This document shows, one piece after another, positions 1-10,853 of a DNA stretch of 64,000 bases. The position numbers and the translations under genes are program-made. This stretch comes from Kitasatospora paranensis (GTDB lineage: Bacteria > Actinomycetota > Actinomycetes > Streptomycetales > Streptomycetaceae): assembly GCF_039544005.1 (NCBI RefSeq), contig NZ_BAABKV010000001.1:6510001-6574000 (forward strand), written 5' to 3'. Position 1 is the first letter of the stretch. The number at the start of each line of letters is the position of its first letter. Under the pieces are notes generated by a model. The model saw only the letters and a program-made list of their open reading frames with translations, searched no databases and was not told the DNA's origin.

Positions 1-3
1 CAT
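1..3 (-). CDS. Start codon of a gene leaving the left edge
   Basis: An ATG on the minus strand occupies the first three bases and is preceded, at a normal distance, by the purine-rich ribosome binding site GAGAGGG. It would be the next gene of the minus-strand operon after the VOC gene. Nothing of the product is visible, so no function is proposed. Confidence 0.4.
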
Positions 4-90
4 CGCTTCACCCTCTCTGCGTGGCACGGCCGTTGACGGCGGCCGGCCCGCCCGCGGGTACCGCTCCGCCGACGGGCCGACCGCACCGGG

Positions 91-533
91 TCAGGCGGGT
101 CGGCCGAGCTCCTCCGGGGACTGGTCGGTGTAGCCCTGGCTGACCTCGATGACGACACCGTCCGGGTCGGTGACCCAGACCGTCCGCCAGCCCGGGATGT
201 ACTCGTCGAAGCCCAGCGGGCCCAGGGAGATCGGCAGTTCGCCGTCCGCCCCGGCCAGGAAGGCGTCCACGTCGTCGACCTGGAAGGCCAGGTGCCGGAC
301 GGTGCCGGGGTTGGCCGGGCCGTCGTCCTTGCGGCCGGCGCCGGCTCGGCGTCGCTGCCGAACAGCTCCAGCCAGGCCTCGCCGCGGCGCAGGAAGAGCA
401 CCGTCCAGCCGTCGCCGGACACCACCCGGGCCCGGCGGAAGCCGAACCAGCGGGTGTAGAACTCCTCGGTGGCCGCCTGGTCACGGCAGTTCAGGCCGAC
501 GTGCGCCCAGCGCAGCGATGCGGGTGCGGTCAT
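91..533 (-). CDS. VOC (glyoxalase/bleomycin-resistance fold) protein, apparent frameshift
   Basis: A small metalloenzyme or binding protein of the vicinal oxygen chelate superfamily. The N-terminal half has the typical opening LRWAHVGLNCRD and an FYTRWFGF segment; the C-terminal half carries HLAFQVDDVDAFL and TVWVTDPDGVVIEVSQGY, a usual VOC ending with the metal-ligand Glu. The two halves lie in different frames that join if one base is added near 334-341 (G/C-rich), giving about 147 residues, a normal single-VOC length. ATG 533 lies 7 bases after the stop of the SnoaL gene, so the two are co-transcribed. Substrate unknown; the cluster suggests a small oxygenated metabolite. I read the shift as a sequence error. 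Confidence 0.75.
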
Positions 534-540
534 CGCGGCC

Positions 541-912
541 TCACTTCCCGAGCACCGGGGCGAACGGTGCGCTGTCGTGGAAGTTCGCCATGTAGACGAT
601 CTCGCCGCCCACGATCCGGAAGTAGTTGCACACCTCCGCCTCGATCTCGATGCCGCTGTTGGTCCGGCCGGTGATGTGCGAGACCACCGCGGCCTGCTCG
701 CCGTCGATGACGACGTGCACCGGCTTGTTGGCGAACTCCGCGTACATGTCCGGGAATCCGCGCATCATGTCGCGCAGGGTCTCCCGGCCCTCGACGTGGC
801 CGGCCAGCTGCTCGTCCATCACGGTGCCGGACGAGAACAGGTCGCACCACGGGTCCCAGTCGCCGGCGTTGGCCAGCTCGTAGTACCGGTCCACGACGTC
901 CCTGGTGTCCAT
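541..912 (-). CDS. SnoaL-like / NTF2-fold protein
   Basis: A 123-residue single-domain protein of the SnoaL-like NTF2 superfamily, seen in DVVDRYYELANAGDWDPWCDLF at the start (helix followed by the cone-shaped beta sheet) and the ending IVGGEIVYMANFHD. The family includes polyketide cyclases, ketosteroid isomerases and hydrolases, so the fold does not fix a reaction. It is one of three SnoaL-type genes in this operon (also 968-1771 and 3335-3760), which suggests successive steps or partners acting on related hydrophobic intermediates. It precedes the VOC gene by 7 bases. Confidence 0.8.
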   Translation of the reverse strand: MDTRDVVDRYYELANAGDWDPWCDLFSSGTVMDEQLAGHVEGRETLRDMMRGFPDMYAEFANKPVHVVIDGEQAAVVSHITGRTNSGIEIEAEVCNYFRIVGGEIVYMANFHDSAPFAPVLGK

Positions 913-967
913 CGGTTTCCTCCTGCGATCGGTGGGGGTGCTGCGCGGTGGTGGTGCCGGCGCCGTC

Positions 968-1771
968 CTACGGGAGCTCGACGCCGATCTGGCGCATCAG
1001 GCCGGCCGTGTCGGCCTGCACCCAGCGCTCGACGACCTTGCCGTCCTCCAGCCGGTAGACCTCCAGGCTGGTCCAGCTGACCTCGCGTCCGGTCGGCTCG
1101 ATGCCGAAGAACGGGCCGACGTGCCGGCCGGTGAAGGTGATGTGCATGATCACCTTGTCCGGGTCGGCGGGGTACAGCGCGTCCAGGTGGGCGTGGAAGT
1201 CCAGCGCCTCGTGCGCGGCCACGATGATGCCCTTGAGCTCGGCGAGGCTCGCCACGCTCCAGGCCGGGTTGTTGTCCCGGAAGGTGGGGCCGAACAGGGC
1301 GTCCAGGTCGTCGTAGCGGTGCGCGTTGACGGCGTCGCTGACCTGCTGCACCACGGCGACGTTCTCGGCGCCGCGGGCGAGCTGCTCCTTGAGGCCGAGC
1401 AGGTCGTCCTGGGCCCAGCGCTCGACCAGCCGGCCGTCCTCGGCGCGCCAGATCTCGGTGGTGGTCCAGGCGACCGGGCGTCCGGTGGCGGGGATGCCGA
1501 GCACCTCGCCGCGGTGGGTGCCGGTGAGCCGCACCCGGGTGACGACCCGGTCCCCGGCGGTGAACGCCTCCTCCAGCTCGCCGCGCAGGTCGAGCGACTC
1601 GTGGACCTCCTTGATCGCCTGCTGGTAGGTCGCCAGGCTGCTGATGTCGAAGCCGGGGTGGTGGTCGACGAACGCCGGGTCGACCACCTCGGCGACGCCC
1701 TGCGGGTCGTTGCGATTCAGCGCGTCGAGGAAGCGGTGGTACAGGTCGAGGGCGTCCTGCCGGTCTGTCAT
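968..1771 (-). CDS. Tandem SnoaL-like polyketide cyclase-type protein
   Basis: A 267-residue protein made of two consecutive SnoaL domains. The first (about residues 5-125) contains FVDHHPGFD and TGTHRGEVLGIPATGRPVAW; the second (about 135-262) contains FRDNNPAWS and TGRHVGPFFGIEPTGREVSW. The 'TGxHxGxxxGIxxTGRxVxWT' pattern is characteristic of SnoaL-type ester cyclases and occurs once per half, so the gene is an internal duplication. Start ATG 1771 is 19 bases after the GMC oxidoreductase stop. The two halves could form an intramolecular version of the usual dimer. The substrate is unknown. Confidence 0.82.
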   Translation of the reverse strand: MTDRQDALDLYHRFLDALNRNDPQGVAEVVDPAFVDHHPGFDISSLATYQQAIKEVHESLDLRGELEEAFTAGDRVVTRVRLTGTHRGEVLGIPATGRPVAWTTTEIWRAEDGRLVERWAQDDLLGLKEQLARGAENVAVVQQVSDAVNAHRYDDLDALFGPTFRDNNPAWSVASLAELKGIIVAAHEALDFHAHLDALYPADPDKVIMHITFTGRHVGPFFGIEPTGREVSWTSLEVYRLEDGKVVERWVQADTAGLMRQIGVELP

Positions 1772-1790
1772 CGGGGCTCTCCTTGTTCGG

Positions 1791-3335
1791 TCAACGGAGG
1801 ATCAGATCGGCGGCCTTCTCGCCGATCATGACGCTGGGGGCGTGCGTGTTGCCGGCGGTGATCACCGGCATCACCGAGGCGTCGGCGACCCGCAGGCGGT
1901 CGATGCCGTGGACCCGGAGGTCGGGCCCGACCACGGCTTCCGGCCCCGTCCCCATCCGGCAGGTGCCGGCGGGGTGCCAGAGCGTGGTGGCGTTGGCGCG
2001 CACGTAGGCGCGCAGCTCCGCGGCGGTCGAGGCCTCCTTGCCGGGGCCGTACTCCTCGCCGCGGAACTCGTCGAACGGTGCGGTGCGGGCGAGCTCCCGG
2101 GCCAGCTCGACGCCCTCCACCAGCACCTGGAGGTCGGCGGGCTCGTCCAGGTACCCGGCCCGCACCACGGCGTTGGACAGCGGGTCGGTGTCGCGCAGGG
2201 TGACGGCGCCGCGGGCGGCGGGCAGCAGTGCGATCGGCGCGAAGGTGAACCCGGGCCCCTCCCACAACTCGTCGGGGGAGCCGGCCGGCAGGAACTTCAC
2301 CGGCCCGAAGGTGAACTGGAGGTCCGGTCCGTGCCCGGGGCCGGCCGCGCCGCTGCGGGTGAACAGGCCCGCCTCGGAGAGCGGCGAGTCGTCCGGGAAG
2401 TAGCGCAGCGACTCGTAGCAGACCGGGGCGAACAGGTGGTCCTGGAGGTTCTCGCCGACCCCGGGCAGCTCCTGCACCACCGGGATGCCGAGGGCGCGCA
2501 GCCGGTCGGCGGGGCCGATGCCGGACAGCATCAGCAGCTTCGGGCTCTCGAACGCGCCGGCGCAGACGATCACCTCGCGCTCGGCCCGCAGCCGGTGCGG
2601 CCGTCCGCCGAGCAGGTACTCGACGCCGACCACCCGGGAGCCCTCCAGCAGCAGCCGGGTCGCCTGGGCGCCGGTCTCGACGGTGAGGTTCGGGCGGCCG
2701 AGCGCCGGGCGCAGGTAGGCGGTGGCGGTCGAGGACCGCCGCCCGTCCGCCGTCCGGGTGTGCTGGTAGTGGAAGCCGAAGCCCTCCTGCCGGCCGGCGT
2801 TGTAGTCGGTGTCGCCGGTGCTGTAGCCGAGTTCGGCGGCCGCGTCGACGAAGGCGCGGGCCAGCCGGCTCGGCCGCTCCGGTGCGGTGACCGCCACCGG
2901 GCCGCCGGTGCCGCGCCGGGGCGAGGGTGCCCCGGCCCAGTTCTCGGCCCGCCGCAGGTACGGCAGCACGTCCTGGTACCCCCAGCCGGGGTTGCCGAGG
3001 TCGCGCCAGCCGTCGTAGTCCCGGGGGCTGCCGTGCACCCACATCAGCGCGTTGACCGCGCTGCACCCGCCGGCCACCCGGCCGCGGGCGATCGGGACCT
3101 GCCGCCCACCGAGGCCCGGCTCGGGCTCGGTGGCGTACCCCCAGTCGATGCTCGGGCTCCAGTCGGCGGTGAGCAGCGAGAGGACCGCGTCCGCGTCGGT
3201 GCGGTGCAGTTCCTCGCGCTCCGGCCAGCCGCCGGCCTCCAGCAGGACGACCCGGTGGGCGCCGTCCTCGCTGAGCCGGGCGGCCAGTGCGCCGCCGGCC
3301 GACCCGGCGCCGACCACGACGAAGTCGGCCGCCAT
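1791..3335 (-). CDS. GMC-family FAD oxidoreductase (choline dehydrogenase/oxidase-like)
   Basis: A 514-residue glucose-methanol-choline oxidoreductase, a flavoenzyme oxidising an alcohol to an aldehyde or ketone. Visible signatures are the dinucleotide-binding VVVGAGSAGG at residues 6-15, the GMC signature GRVAGGCSAVNALMW (about 84-98), FESPKLLMLSGIGP (second GMC signature), and the C-terminal LWHPAGTCRMG with the active-site His, then NTHAPSVMIGEKAADLI with the Asn partner. ATG 3335 overlaps the TGA of the upstream SnoaL gene, implying translational coupling. The length is normal and no frame problems are seen. It is the only clear redox enzyme of this cluster; the acceptor could be oxygen or a quinone. 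Confidence 0.9.
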   Translation of the reverse strand: MAADFVVVGAGSAGGALAARLSEDGAHRVVLLEAGGWPEREELHRTDADAVLSLLTADWSPSIDWGYATEPEPGLGGRQVPIARGRVAGGCSAVNALMWVHGSPRDYDGWRDLGNPGWGYQDVLPYLRRAENWAGAPSPRRGTGGPVAVTAPERPSRLARAFVDAAAELGYSTGDTDYNAGRQEGFGFHYQHTRTADGRRSSTATAYLRPALGRPNLTVETGAQATRLLLEGSRVVGVEYLLGGRPHRLRAEREVIVCAGAFESPKLLMLSGIGPADRLRALGIPVVQELPGVGENLQDHLFAPVCYESLRYFPDDSPLSEAGLFTRSGAAGPGHGPDLQFTFGPVKFLPAGSPDELWEGPGFTFAPIALLPAARGAVTLRDTDPLSNAVVRAGYLDEPADLQVLVEGVELARELARTAPFDEFRGEEYGPGKEASTAAELRAYVRANATTLWHPAGTCRMGTGPEAVVGPDLRVHGIDRLRVADASVMPVITAGNTHAPSVMIGEKAADLILR

Positions 3336-3760
3336 CAGCCGGCGTCCCCGACCGGGGTCAGGGCGCCGACCCGGTAGCGGAGGATGCGCAGGGCGCCGGT
3401 GCCGGCGTCGCGCCGCAGCTGCCAGCTCTGCTCGACCCGGAAGACCCGGAACGCGTCGTCGGCGAGGTGCTGCGCGGCCCAGACGACGACCAGTTCGATG
3501 TCGACCAGGCCGTCCTGCTCCCGGGAGTCGAAGGACTCCAGGGTGTGGGTCTGGTCGGCGAACGCCTCGCCGACCACGGTGTACCAGTCCCGGAAGTCGT
3601 CGTGGGAGCGGAGCGTCCGCTCGGGGAAGGCCATCTCCAGGCCTTCGTCCGCGACCAGTGGCAGGAGTGTGCCGACCGGGTCGTGACGGCTCAGCAGATC
3701 GAACCACTCCTGGGCGAATTCCTTGATTTCCGGACCTTGTCCGAAGGTTGCGCCGGCCAT
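3335..3760 (-). CDS. SnoaL-like / NTF2-fold protein, first gene of the minus operon
   Basis: A 141-residue NTF2-fold protein with FAQEWFDLLSRHDPVGTLLPLV at the start and YRVGALTP at the end. It is more divergent than the other two SnoaL proteins of the operon and lacks the TGRxVxW motif. As the first gene it sits next to the divergent promoter region 3761-4074. Its stop overlaps the GMC start, so the two products are probably made in fixed ratio. Function unknown beyond the fold. Confidence 0.75.
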   Translation of the reverse strand: MAGATFGQGPEIKEFAQEWFDLLSRHDPVGTLLPLVADEGLEMAFPERTLRSHDDFRDWYTVVGEAFADQTHTLESFDSREQDGLVDIELVVVWAAQHLADDAFRVFRVEQSWQLRRDAGTGALRILRYRVGALTPVGDAG

Positions 3761-4074
3761 TGCCGATCCCCTTTCCGCTATTCGTGTGCGCGGTCTGGGA
3801 AGGACGCTAGAATCCGCCCGCCGGGAGCGTCAACGAGATCGGACCGGCGGGTCGGCACTGTGGGAAGTCACCTGCCATTCTTCGGCAACTCGCCTGACCA
3901 GCACCGTTCCTGCGATGAACATGCCGAAGTCCTATGCCCGACTTCGAAAGGTCCCCGGAGTGCGCCGGGGGATCTGGCGCGGAATTCGGATCGGCTGTTA
4001 GACAGAACTGCCGCAGGCGTCCTGCCGCGGTATCCGGCTGGAATTACCAGCCAGTCGATAGGAGAAAACCGCCG
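3761..4074. promoter_or_regulatory. Divergent intergenic region with an inverted repeat
   Basis: About 314 bases separate two divergent operons and contain no convincing ORF. A perfect dyad, GGCTGG-AATTA-CCAGCC, lies at 4036-4052, 22 bases before the plus-strand ATG 4075 and just before its ribosome binding site (GGAGA near 4060). It could be an operator or an RNA hairpin in the leader. I cannot assign -35/-10 elements with confidence, and no regulator gene belongs obviously to this cluster. Confidence 0.45.
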
Positions 4075-4910
4075 ATGGCGAAGAAGCGAATCCTGGTCGT
4101 GCTCTCGGAGTACGGCTACTGGGGTGAGGAACTCGTCGGACCGCTGGAGACCTTCGACCGGGCCGGCTACGAGGTCACGTTCGCGACCCCGACCGGCAAG
4201 CGGGCCGCGGCCCTGCCGCCCAGCATGGACCCGGAGTACATCGACCCCCGCTGGGCCGCTCGGTCACCAGCACCGAGATGGCCGAGAAGGTGCGGCTGCT
4301 CGACCGTTCCGACCGGCTGGACGACCCGCTCGACCTGTCGTCCTGGCTGCCGGACCGGCCGTACCGCAGCCGCAGCGACTTCCTGCGCGCCTGGGAGGGC
4401 TACAACACCCGCCGCGAGCACGTCCAGGAGCAGATCGCGGCCCGCTACGACGCGCTGCTGATCGTCGGCGGCAGCGGTCCGATCGTCGACCTCGCCAACA
4501 ACTGGCGGGTGCACGATCTGATCCTGGCGTTCCACGCGCTGGACCTGCCGATCGCCGCCGAGTGCTACGGCGTGGCGGCGCTGGCGTTCGCCCGCGAGCA
4601 GGACGACCGGGTGAGCATCCTGCGCAACAAGCACGTCACCGGTCACTGCATCGAGTACGACTACAAGGACGGCACCGGCTTCATGGGCACCGACTTCGTG
4701 ATCGGGCCGCCGCCGTACCCGCTGGAGTACATCCTGCGCGACGCCACCGCACCCGAGGGCGCCTTCCACGGCAACTTCGGCAAGGAGACGTCGGTCATCG
4801 TCGACTACCCCTTCATCACCGGGCGCTCCACCCCCGACTCCTACCTGACCGGCCGGAAGCTGGTCGAGGTGCTGGAGCACGGCCTGCGCCAGTGGGGCTT
4901 CACCAGCTGA
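4075..4910 (+). CDS. DJ-1/PfpI family protein (class I glutamine amidotransferase-like), apparent frameshift
   Basis: A DJ-1/PfpI protein of about 278 residues. The N-terminus KKRILVVLSEYGYWGEEL is the first Rossmann-like strand and loop; the nucleophile elbow is AAECYGVAAL with the candidate Cys; an extended insertion (about residues 60-115) makes it longer than classical DJ-1 and closer to Hsp31-like members. The reading frame breaks in the C run at 4245-4249; adding one C restores continuity (DPPLGRSVTSTEMAEK). ATG 4075 follows a GGAGAAAA site. Family members act as hydratases, glyoxalases, deglycases or proteases, so the reaction is open. It pairs with a second PfpI gene at 6704. Confidence 0.8.
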
Positions 4911-4923
4911 CGCACCGCCGTCC

Positions 4924-4958
4924 CCCGGGGGCGGGACGGGATGCGTCCCGCCCCCGGG
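4924..4958 (+). terminator. Strong hairpin between the PfpI and ThDP genes
   Basis: A perfect 15-bp stem (CCCGGGGGCGGGACG with its complement) around the loop GGATG lies 13 bases after the PfpI stop and 47 bases before the ThDP start. It looks like an intrinsic, U-less actinobacterial terminator or an attenuator or stability element inside the operon. It would lower expression of the downstream enzyme relative to the first gene. Confidence 0.65.
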
Positions 4959-5005
4959 CCGGCGGCGACCGGACGACCACCGACGACCCGAAGGAGAAAC
5001 AGACC

Positions 5006-6675
5006 ATGGCCAGCAGGCCCGCCCGCGTGGCGATGCTCGAACAGCTCAAGGCCGACGGCGTCCCGTACATGTTCGGCAACCCCGGGACGGTCGAGCAGGG
5101 CTTCCTGGACGAGCTGCGCGGATTCCCCGAGATCGAGTACGTGCTCGCCCTCCAGGAGGCCGCCGTCGTCGGCCTCGCGGACGGCTACGCCCGCGCCACC
5201 CGCAAGCCCGCCCTGATCCAGCTGCACTCCGGCGTCGGGCTCGGCAACGGCATCGGCATGCTCTACCAGGCGATGCGCGGCCACGCCCCGCTCGTCGTGG
5301 TGGTCGGCGAGGCCGGCCTCGCGTACGACGCCATGGAGGCCCAGATGGCCGCCGACCTGGTGGCCATGGCCGAGCCGGTCACCAAGTGGGCGACCCGGGT
5401 GGTCGACCCCAACTCCACGCTGAGGGTGCTGCGCCGGGCCTTCAAGACCGCCGGCGCCCCGCCGTACGGGCCGGTCCTGGTGGTGCTGCCGGCCGACGTG
5501 CTGGACGGCCTCACCGACGAGGCCGTGGTGCCGACGAGCTACCCGGTCACCACCTCCCTGCCCGCGCCGGAGACGGTCGAGCGGGCCGCCGAGCTGCTGG
5601 CCGGTGCACAGCGGCCGCTGGTGATCGCCGGCGACGGGGTGCACTTCTCCGGCGCGCAGGCCGAACTCGCCCGGCTGGCCGAGGTGTGGGGCGCCGAGGT
5701 GTGGGGCGCGGACTGGGCCGAGGTCAACCTGCCGGTCGACCACCCCGCCTACCGGGGGCAGTTGGGCCACATGTTCGGCTCCGTCAGCAGCCGGGTCACC
5801 GCGGCCGCCGACGCGGTGCTGGTGGTCGGCACCTACGTGCTGCCGGAGGTGTTCCCGGCGCTGGACGGGGTGTTCGCGCCGGGTGCCCCGGTCGTCCACG
5901 TCGACCTGGACAGCGGCGCGATCGCCAAGAACTTCCCGGTCGACCTCGGCATCGTCGCCGACCCCCGCCGCTCGCTCGGCCTGCTCGCCGACGCGATCGG
6001 CCGCCGGGCCGGCTCCGAGCAGGCCCGCCGGGCCGCCGAGCGGCTGGCCCGCTGGGGCCGGGAGAAGGCGTCCGCCCTGGTCGAGGCGGTGGCCCGGGAC
6101 GACCACGAGGCCGGCGGCCTGCCGCTGACCGCCGCCGCCTTCGGCCGCGCGCTCGCCGACCGGCTGCCCGCCGGGGCGGTCCTCTTCGACGAGGCGCTGA
6201 CCAGCTCCCGGGCCTCTTCCGCTACCTGCCGCCGAACACGCCGGGGGAGTGGTTCCAGACCCGCGGCGGCTCGCTGGGCGTCGGCATCCCCGGCGCGATC
6301 GGCGCCAAACTCGCCCACCCCGACCGCACGGTGGTCGGCTTCACCGGCGACGGCGGTTCGATGTACACCGTCCAGGCGCTCTGGACGGCCGCCCGCTACG
6401 GCATCGCCGCCAAGTTCGTCATCTGCAACAACGGGCGCTACAAGCTGCTCGACGACAACATCACGCAGTACTGGGGCACCCAGGGCATCGAACCGCACGA
6501 CTACCCCGGGATCTTCGACCTCACCCGCCCGGAGATCGACTTCGCCGCGCTCTCCGAGTCGCTCGGCGTCCGTGCCGTCCGGGTGGAGAAGCCCGAGCAG
6601 GTCGGCCCGGCGATCGACGCCGCCCTCGCCCACCCCGGCCCGTTCCTGATCGACCTCGTGGTCGGCCGGGCGTGA
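5006..6675 (+). CDS. ThDP-dependent decarboxylase/lyase, benzoylformate-decarboxylase-like, apparent frameshift
   Basis: A thiamine-diphosphate enzyme of about 556 residues with the N-terminal pyrimidine-binding, central and C-terminal pyrophosphate-binding domains. FGNPGTVEQGF, LALQEAAVVGLADGYAR (activating Glu) and IQLHSGVGLGNG resemble benzoylformate decarboxylase, including the active-site His of the 'LHS' motif; the Ser of BFD 'NPGS' is Thr here, and I see no equivalent of its second active-site His. The ThDP/Mg motif runs from TGDGGSMYTVQALWTA to VICNNGRYKLL. The frame breaks at 6207-6209 (CCC); adding one C gives SSPGLFRYLPPN. AAGGAG precedes ATG 5006. Likely a 2-keto-acid decarboxylase or carboligase; substrate unknown. 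Confidence 0.85.
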
Positions 6676-6703
6676 CGACCCACCGCCCACAAGAGGGGAG
6701 TTG

Positions 6704-7291
6704 ATGATCGTGCAGCTGAACGGCCGGAAGATCGCCGTGCTCATGGAGAGCGACTTCTACGAACCCGAGATCCTCTACTACCAGCGCCGCTTCGCCGAGG
6801 AAGGTGGCACCGTCCACTTCCTCAGCCGGATGTGGGGCAACGACCGGCTGGTCTTCCGCGGACACGAGCACGGCATGCCCTTCGAGGTCACCGAGTCCTT
6901 CGAGGACATCGACGAGTACGGCCTGCGGGAGTACGCCGCGGTGATCGTCCCGTCCGGGATCGTCGCCGACCGGCTGCGCTACACCGAGGACGTGGACCGG
7001 CTGCCGCCGGCCTCGACCTTCCTGCGCCGGGCGTTCGCCGACCCGGCCATCGTCAAGGGCATCATCTGCCACGGCATGTGGCTGGCCGCGCCGATCCCCG
7101 CGGTGATCCGCGGCCGGCAGGCGGTCGTCCACAACAACCTGCTCGGCGACCTGCGCAACATGGGCGGCGTCTTCGTGGACGAGGACGTGGTCGTCGACCG
7201 CGACCTGGTGACCGCCCGCACCGGCAACCACTGCCACCTGTTCGCCCGCACGATCATCGACCAGATCTCCCGGCGCGGCACCCGGCCCTGA
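6704..7291 (+). CDS. DJ-1/PfpI family protein
   Basis: A 195-residue DJ-1/PfpI protein with the opening GRKIAVLMESDFYEPEILYY (strand 1 and the conserved Glu) and the nucleophile elbow IICHGMWLAAP. The size is typical of PfpI/YhbO-type members, which are reported as glyoxalase/deglycase or hydratase enzymes. ATG 6704 is preferred because GAGGGGAG ends 3 bases upstream of the alternative TTG 6701. It follows the ThDP gene by 28 bases and precedes glgE by 39, so read-through into the glucan genes is possible. Two different PfpI genes flanking one ThDP enzyme is an unusual arrangement. Confidence 0.85.
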   Translation: MIVQLNGRKIAVLMESDFYEPEILYYQRRFAEEGGTVHFLSRMWGNDRLVFRGHEHGMPFEVTESFEDIDEYGLREYAAVIVPSGIVADRLRYTEDVDRLPPASTFLRRAFADPAIVKGIICHGMWLAAPIPAVIRGRQAVVHNNLLGDLRNMGGVFVDEDVVVDRDLVTARTGNHCHLFARTIIDQISRRGTRP

Positions 7292-7330
7292 CGCCCGTCG
7301 CCGCACCGCCCCCACGAGAGGAGTCCCGCC

Positions 7331-9342
<2,012 letters not shown>

Positions 9343-9344
9343 CC

Positions 9345-10820
9345 ATGCCCACCGCCGCGATATGCGAGTCCTGCCTGGCGACCGAACGGCGCTCCGGGCT
9401 GGAGGGCGACGAACTGCTCCGCCCGATGCTGCCCGTCCTGCTGCCGTGGCTGGTCACCCGCCGCTGGTTCACCCACGAGAGCGGCTGCCTCCAGGACCTG
9501 CGGCCGATCACCGACGCGGTGACCGCCCACCCGGGCGGCGCCGTCCTCGTCCACGCCCTGCTCGCCGCCCAGCACACCTCCGGTGCCTCCCGCCGCTACC
9601 AGCTCCTGCTCGGTGTCCGCCGCCGGCTGACCGCCGCCCTCTCCGGCGCGGTCATCGGCCGGATCACCGGCGGCCGCTGGCACGACTGGTGGCTCTACGA
9701 GGCCACCGAGGACCCGGAACTGATGTCCCTGCTGGTGGAGCGCGGCCGCACCGGCCGCGGCCGCCCTCCGCACCTGACGCTCACCGCGCCGGACGCCGTC
9801 CCGGCCGGCCTCCAGCCGCGCCTGCTCGACGCCGAGCAGAGCAACACCTCCGTGGTGTACGGCAATCGGCTGATGCTCAAGCTGTTCCGCCAGCCGCAGC
9901 CGGGCAACAACCCCGAGGTCGAGGTGCTGTCCGCGCTCACCGAGGCCGGCTCCACCCACACTCCCCGGCTGTTGGGGCGGCTGCACGCGGGCGACTTCGT
10001 GCTCGGCGTCCTCCAGGAGTACCTGCCCGCCGACGGCAGCGGATGGGAACTCGGCGTCCGGCAGGCCGCCGACAGCCTGCGCGGCCGGGAGGACACCTGC
10101 GGCCTGGGCGGCTTCAGTGCCGACGCGCAGGCCCTCGGCGGCAGCGTCGCCCGGATGCACCGGCTGCTCGCCGACGCCTTCCCCCGAAGGGTGCTGACAC
10201 CGACCCAGGTCGTGCGGTGCGCCGACGAGCTCACCCTCCGCCTCCAGCAGGCGGCCAAGGAGGTGCCCGCGCTCCAGCCGTACGCCGCCCGGATCGTCGG
10301 GATCTACGACGACTTCACCCGGGCGGCCTCCCAGGGGCGCGGCCTGGAGGGCCAGCGGATCCACGGCGACCTGCACCTCGGCCAGGTGCTGCGCACCCAG
10401 ACCGGCTGGAAGGTCATCGACTTCGAGGGCGAGCCCGGGCGCCCGGGCGCCGCCCAGGGCAGGCCCCAGCCGGTGCTGCGCGACGTCGCGGGGATGCTCC
10501 GCTCCTTCGAGTACGCCGCCGCGCAGGCCCTCGGCGCCGTCCTCGCGGAGGAGGGCGAGGACGGCGCGGGCGCGGCCCGCCTCTCGCCGGGACGGCTGCG
10601 CCGGATCCGGCAGGCGCGGGCCTGGGCGCAGCGCGGCCGGCACGCCTTCATGGCCGGCTACGCCGCCGCCGGGCCGGTGGACCCGTACTGCCATCCGGCC
10701 GTCCTGCGGGCCTTCGAGGCGGACAAGGCCGTCTACGAGGTGCTGTACGAGGCCCGCCACCGGCCGGACTGGATGCCGATCCCGCTGGCCGCCGTCGAGC
10801 GGCTCGCCCGGGGCCGCTGA
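9345..10820 (+). CDS. mak: Maltokinase
   Basis: Maltokinase (also called Pep2) phosphorylates maltose with ATP to give maltose-1-phosphate, the GlgE donor. The 491-residue protein has the N-terminal cap, then an aminoglycoside-phosphotransferase-like kinase fold with the catalytic loop RIHGDLHLGQVLR and the metal-binding VIDFEGEPGRP. ATG 9345 lies 2 bases after the glgE stop. In many actinomycetes Mak is fused or adjacent to trehalose synthase TreS; no treS is present here, so its maltose source must be encoded elsewhere. Length and motifs are normal. Confidence 0.93.
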   Translation: MPTAAICESCLATERRSGLEGDELLRPMLPVLLPWLVTRRWFTHESGCLQDLRPITDAVTAHPGGAVLVHALLAAQHTSGASRRYQLLLGVRRRLTAALSGAVIGRITGGRWHDWWLYEATEDPELMSLLVERGRTGRGRPPHLTLTAPDAVPAGLQPRLLDAEQSNTSVVYGNRLMLKLFRQPQPGNNPEVEVLSALTEAGSTHTPRLLGRLHAGDFVLGVLQEYLPADGSGWELGVRQAADSLRGREDTCGLGGFSADAQALGGSVARMHRLLADAFPRRVLTPTQVVRCADELTLRLQQAAKEVPALQPYAARIVGIYDDFTRAASQGRGLEGQRIHGDLHLGQVLRTQTGWKVIDFEGEPGRPGAAQGRPQPVLRDVAGMLRSFEYAAAQALGAVLAEEGEDGAGAARLSPGRLRRIRQARAWAQRGRHAFMAGYAAAGPVDPYCHPAVLRAFEADKAVYEVLYEARHRPDWMPIPLAAVERLARGR

Positions 10821-10853
10821 CCCCGCTCCCCACCGACTCCGAGAGGACCTTCC

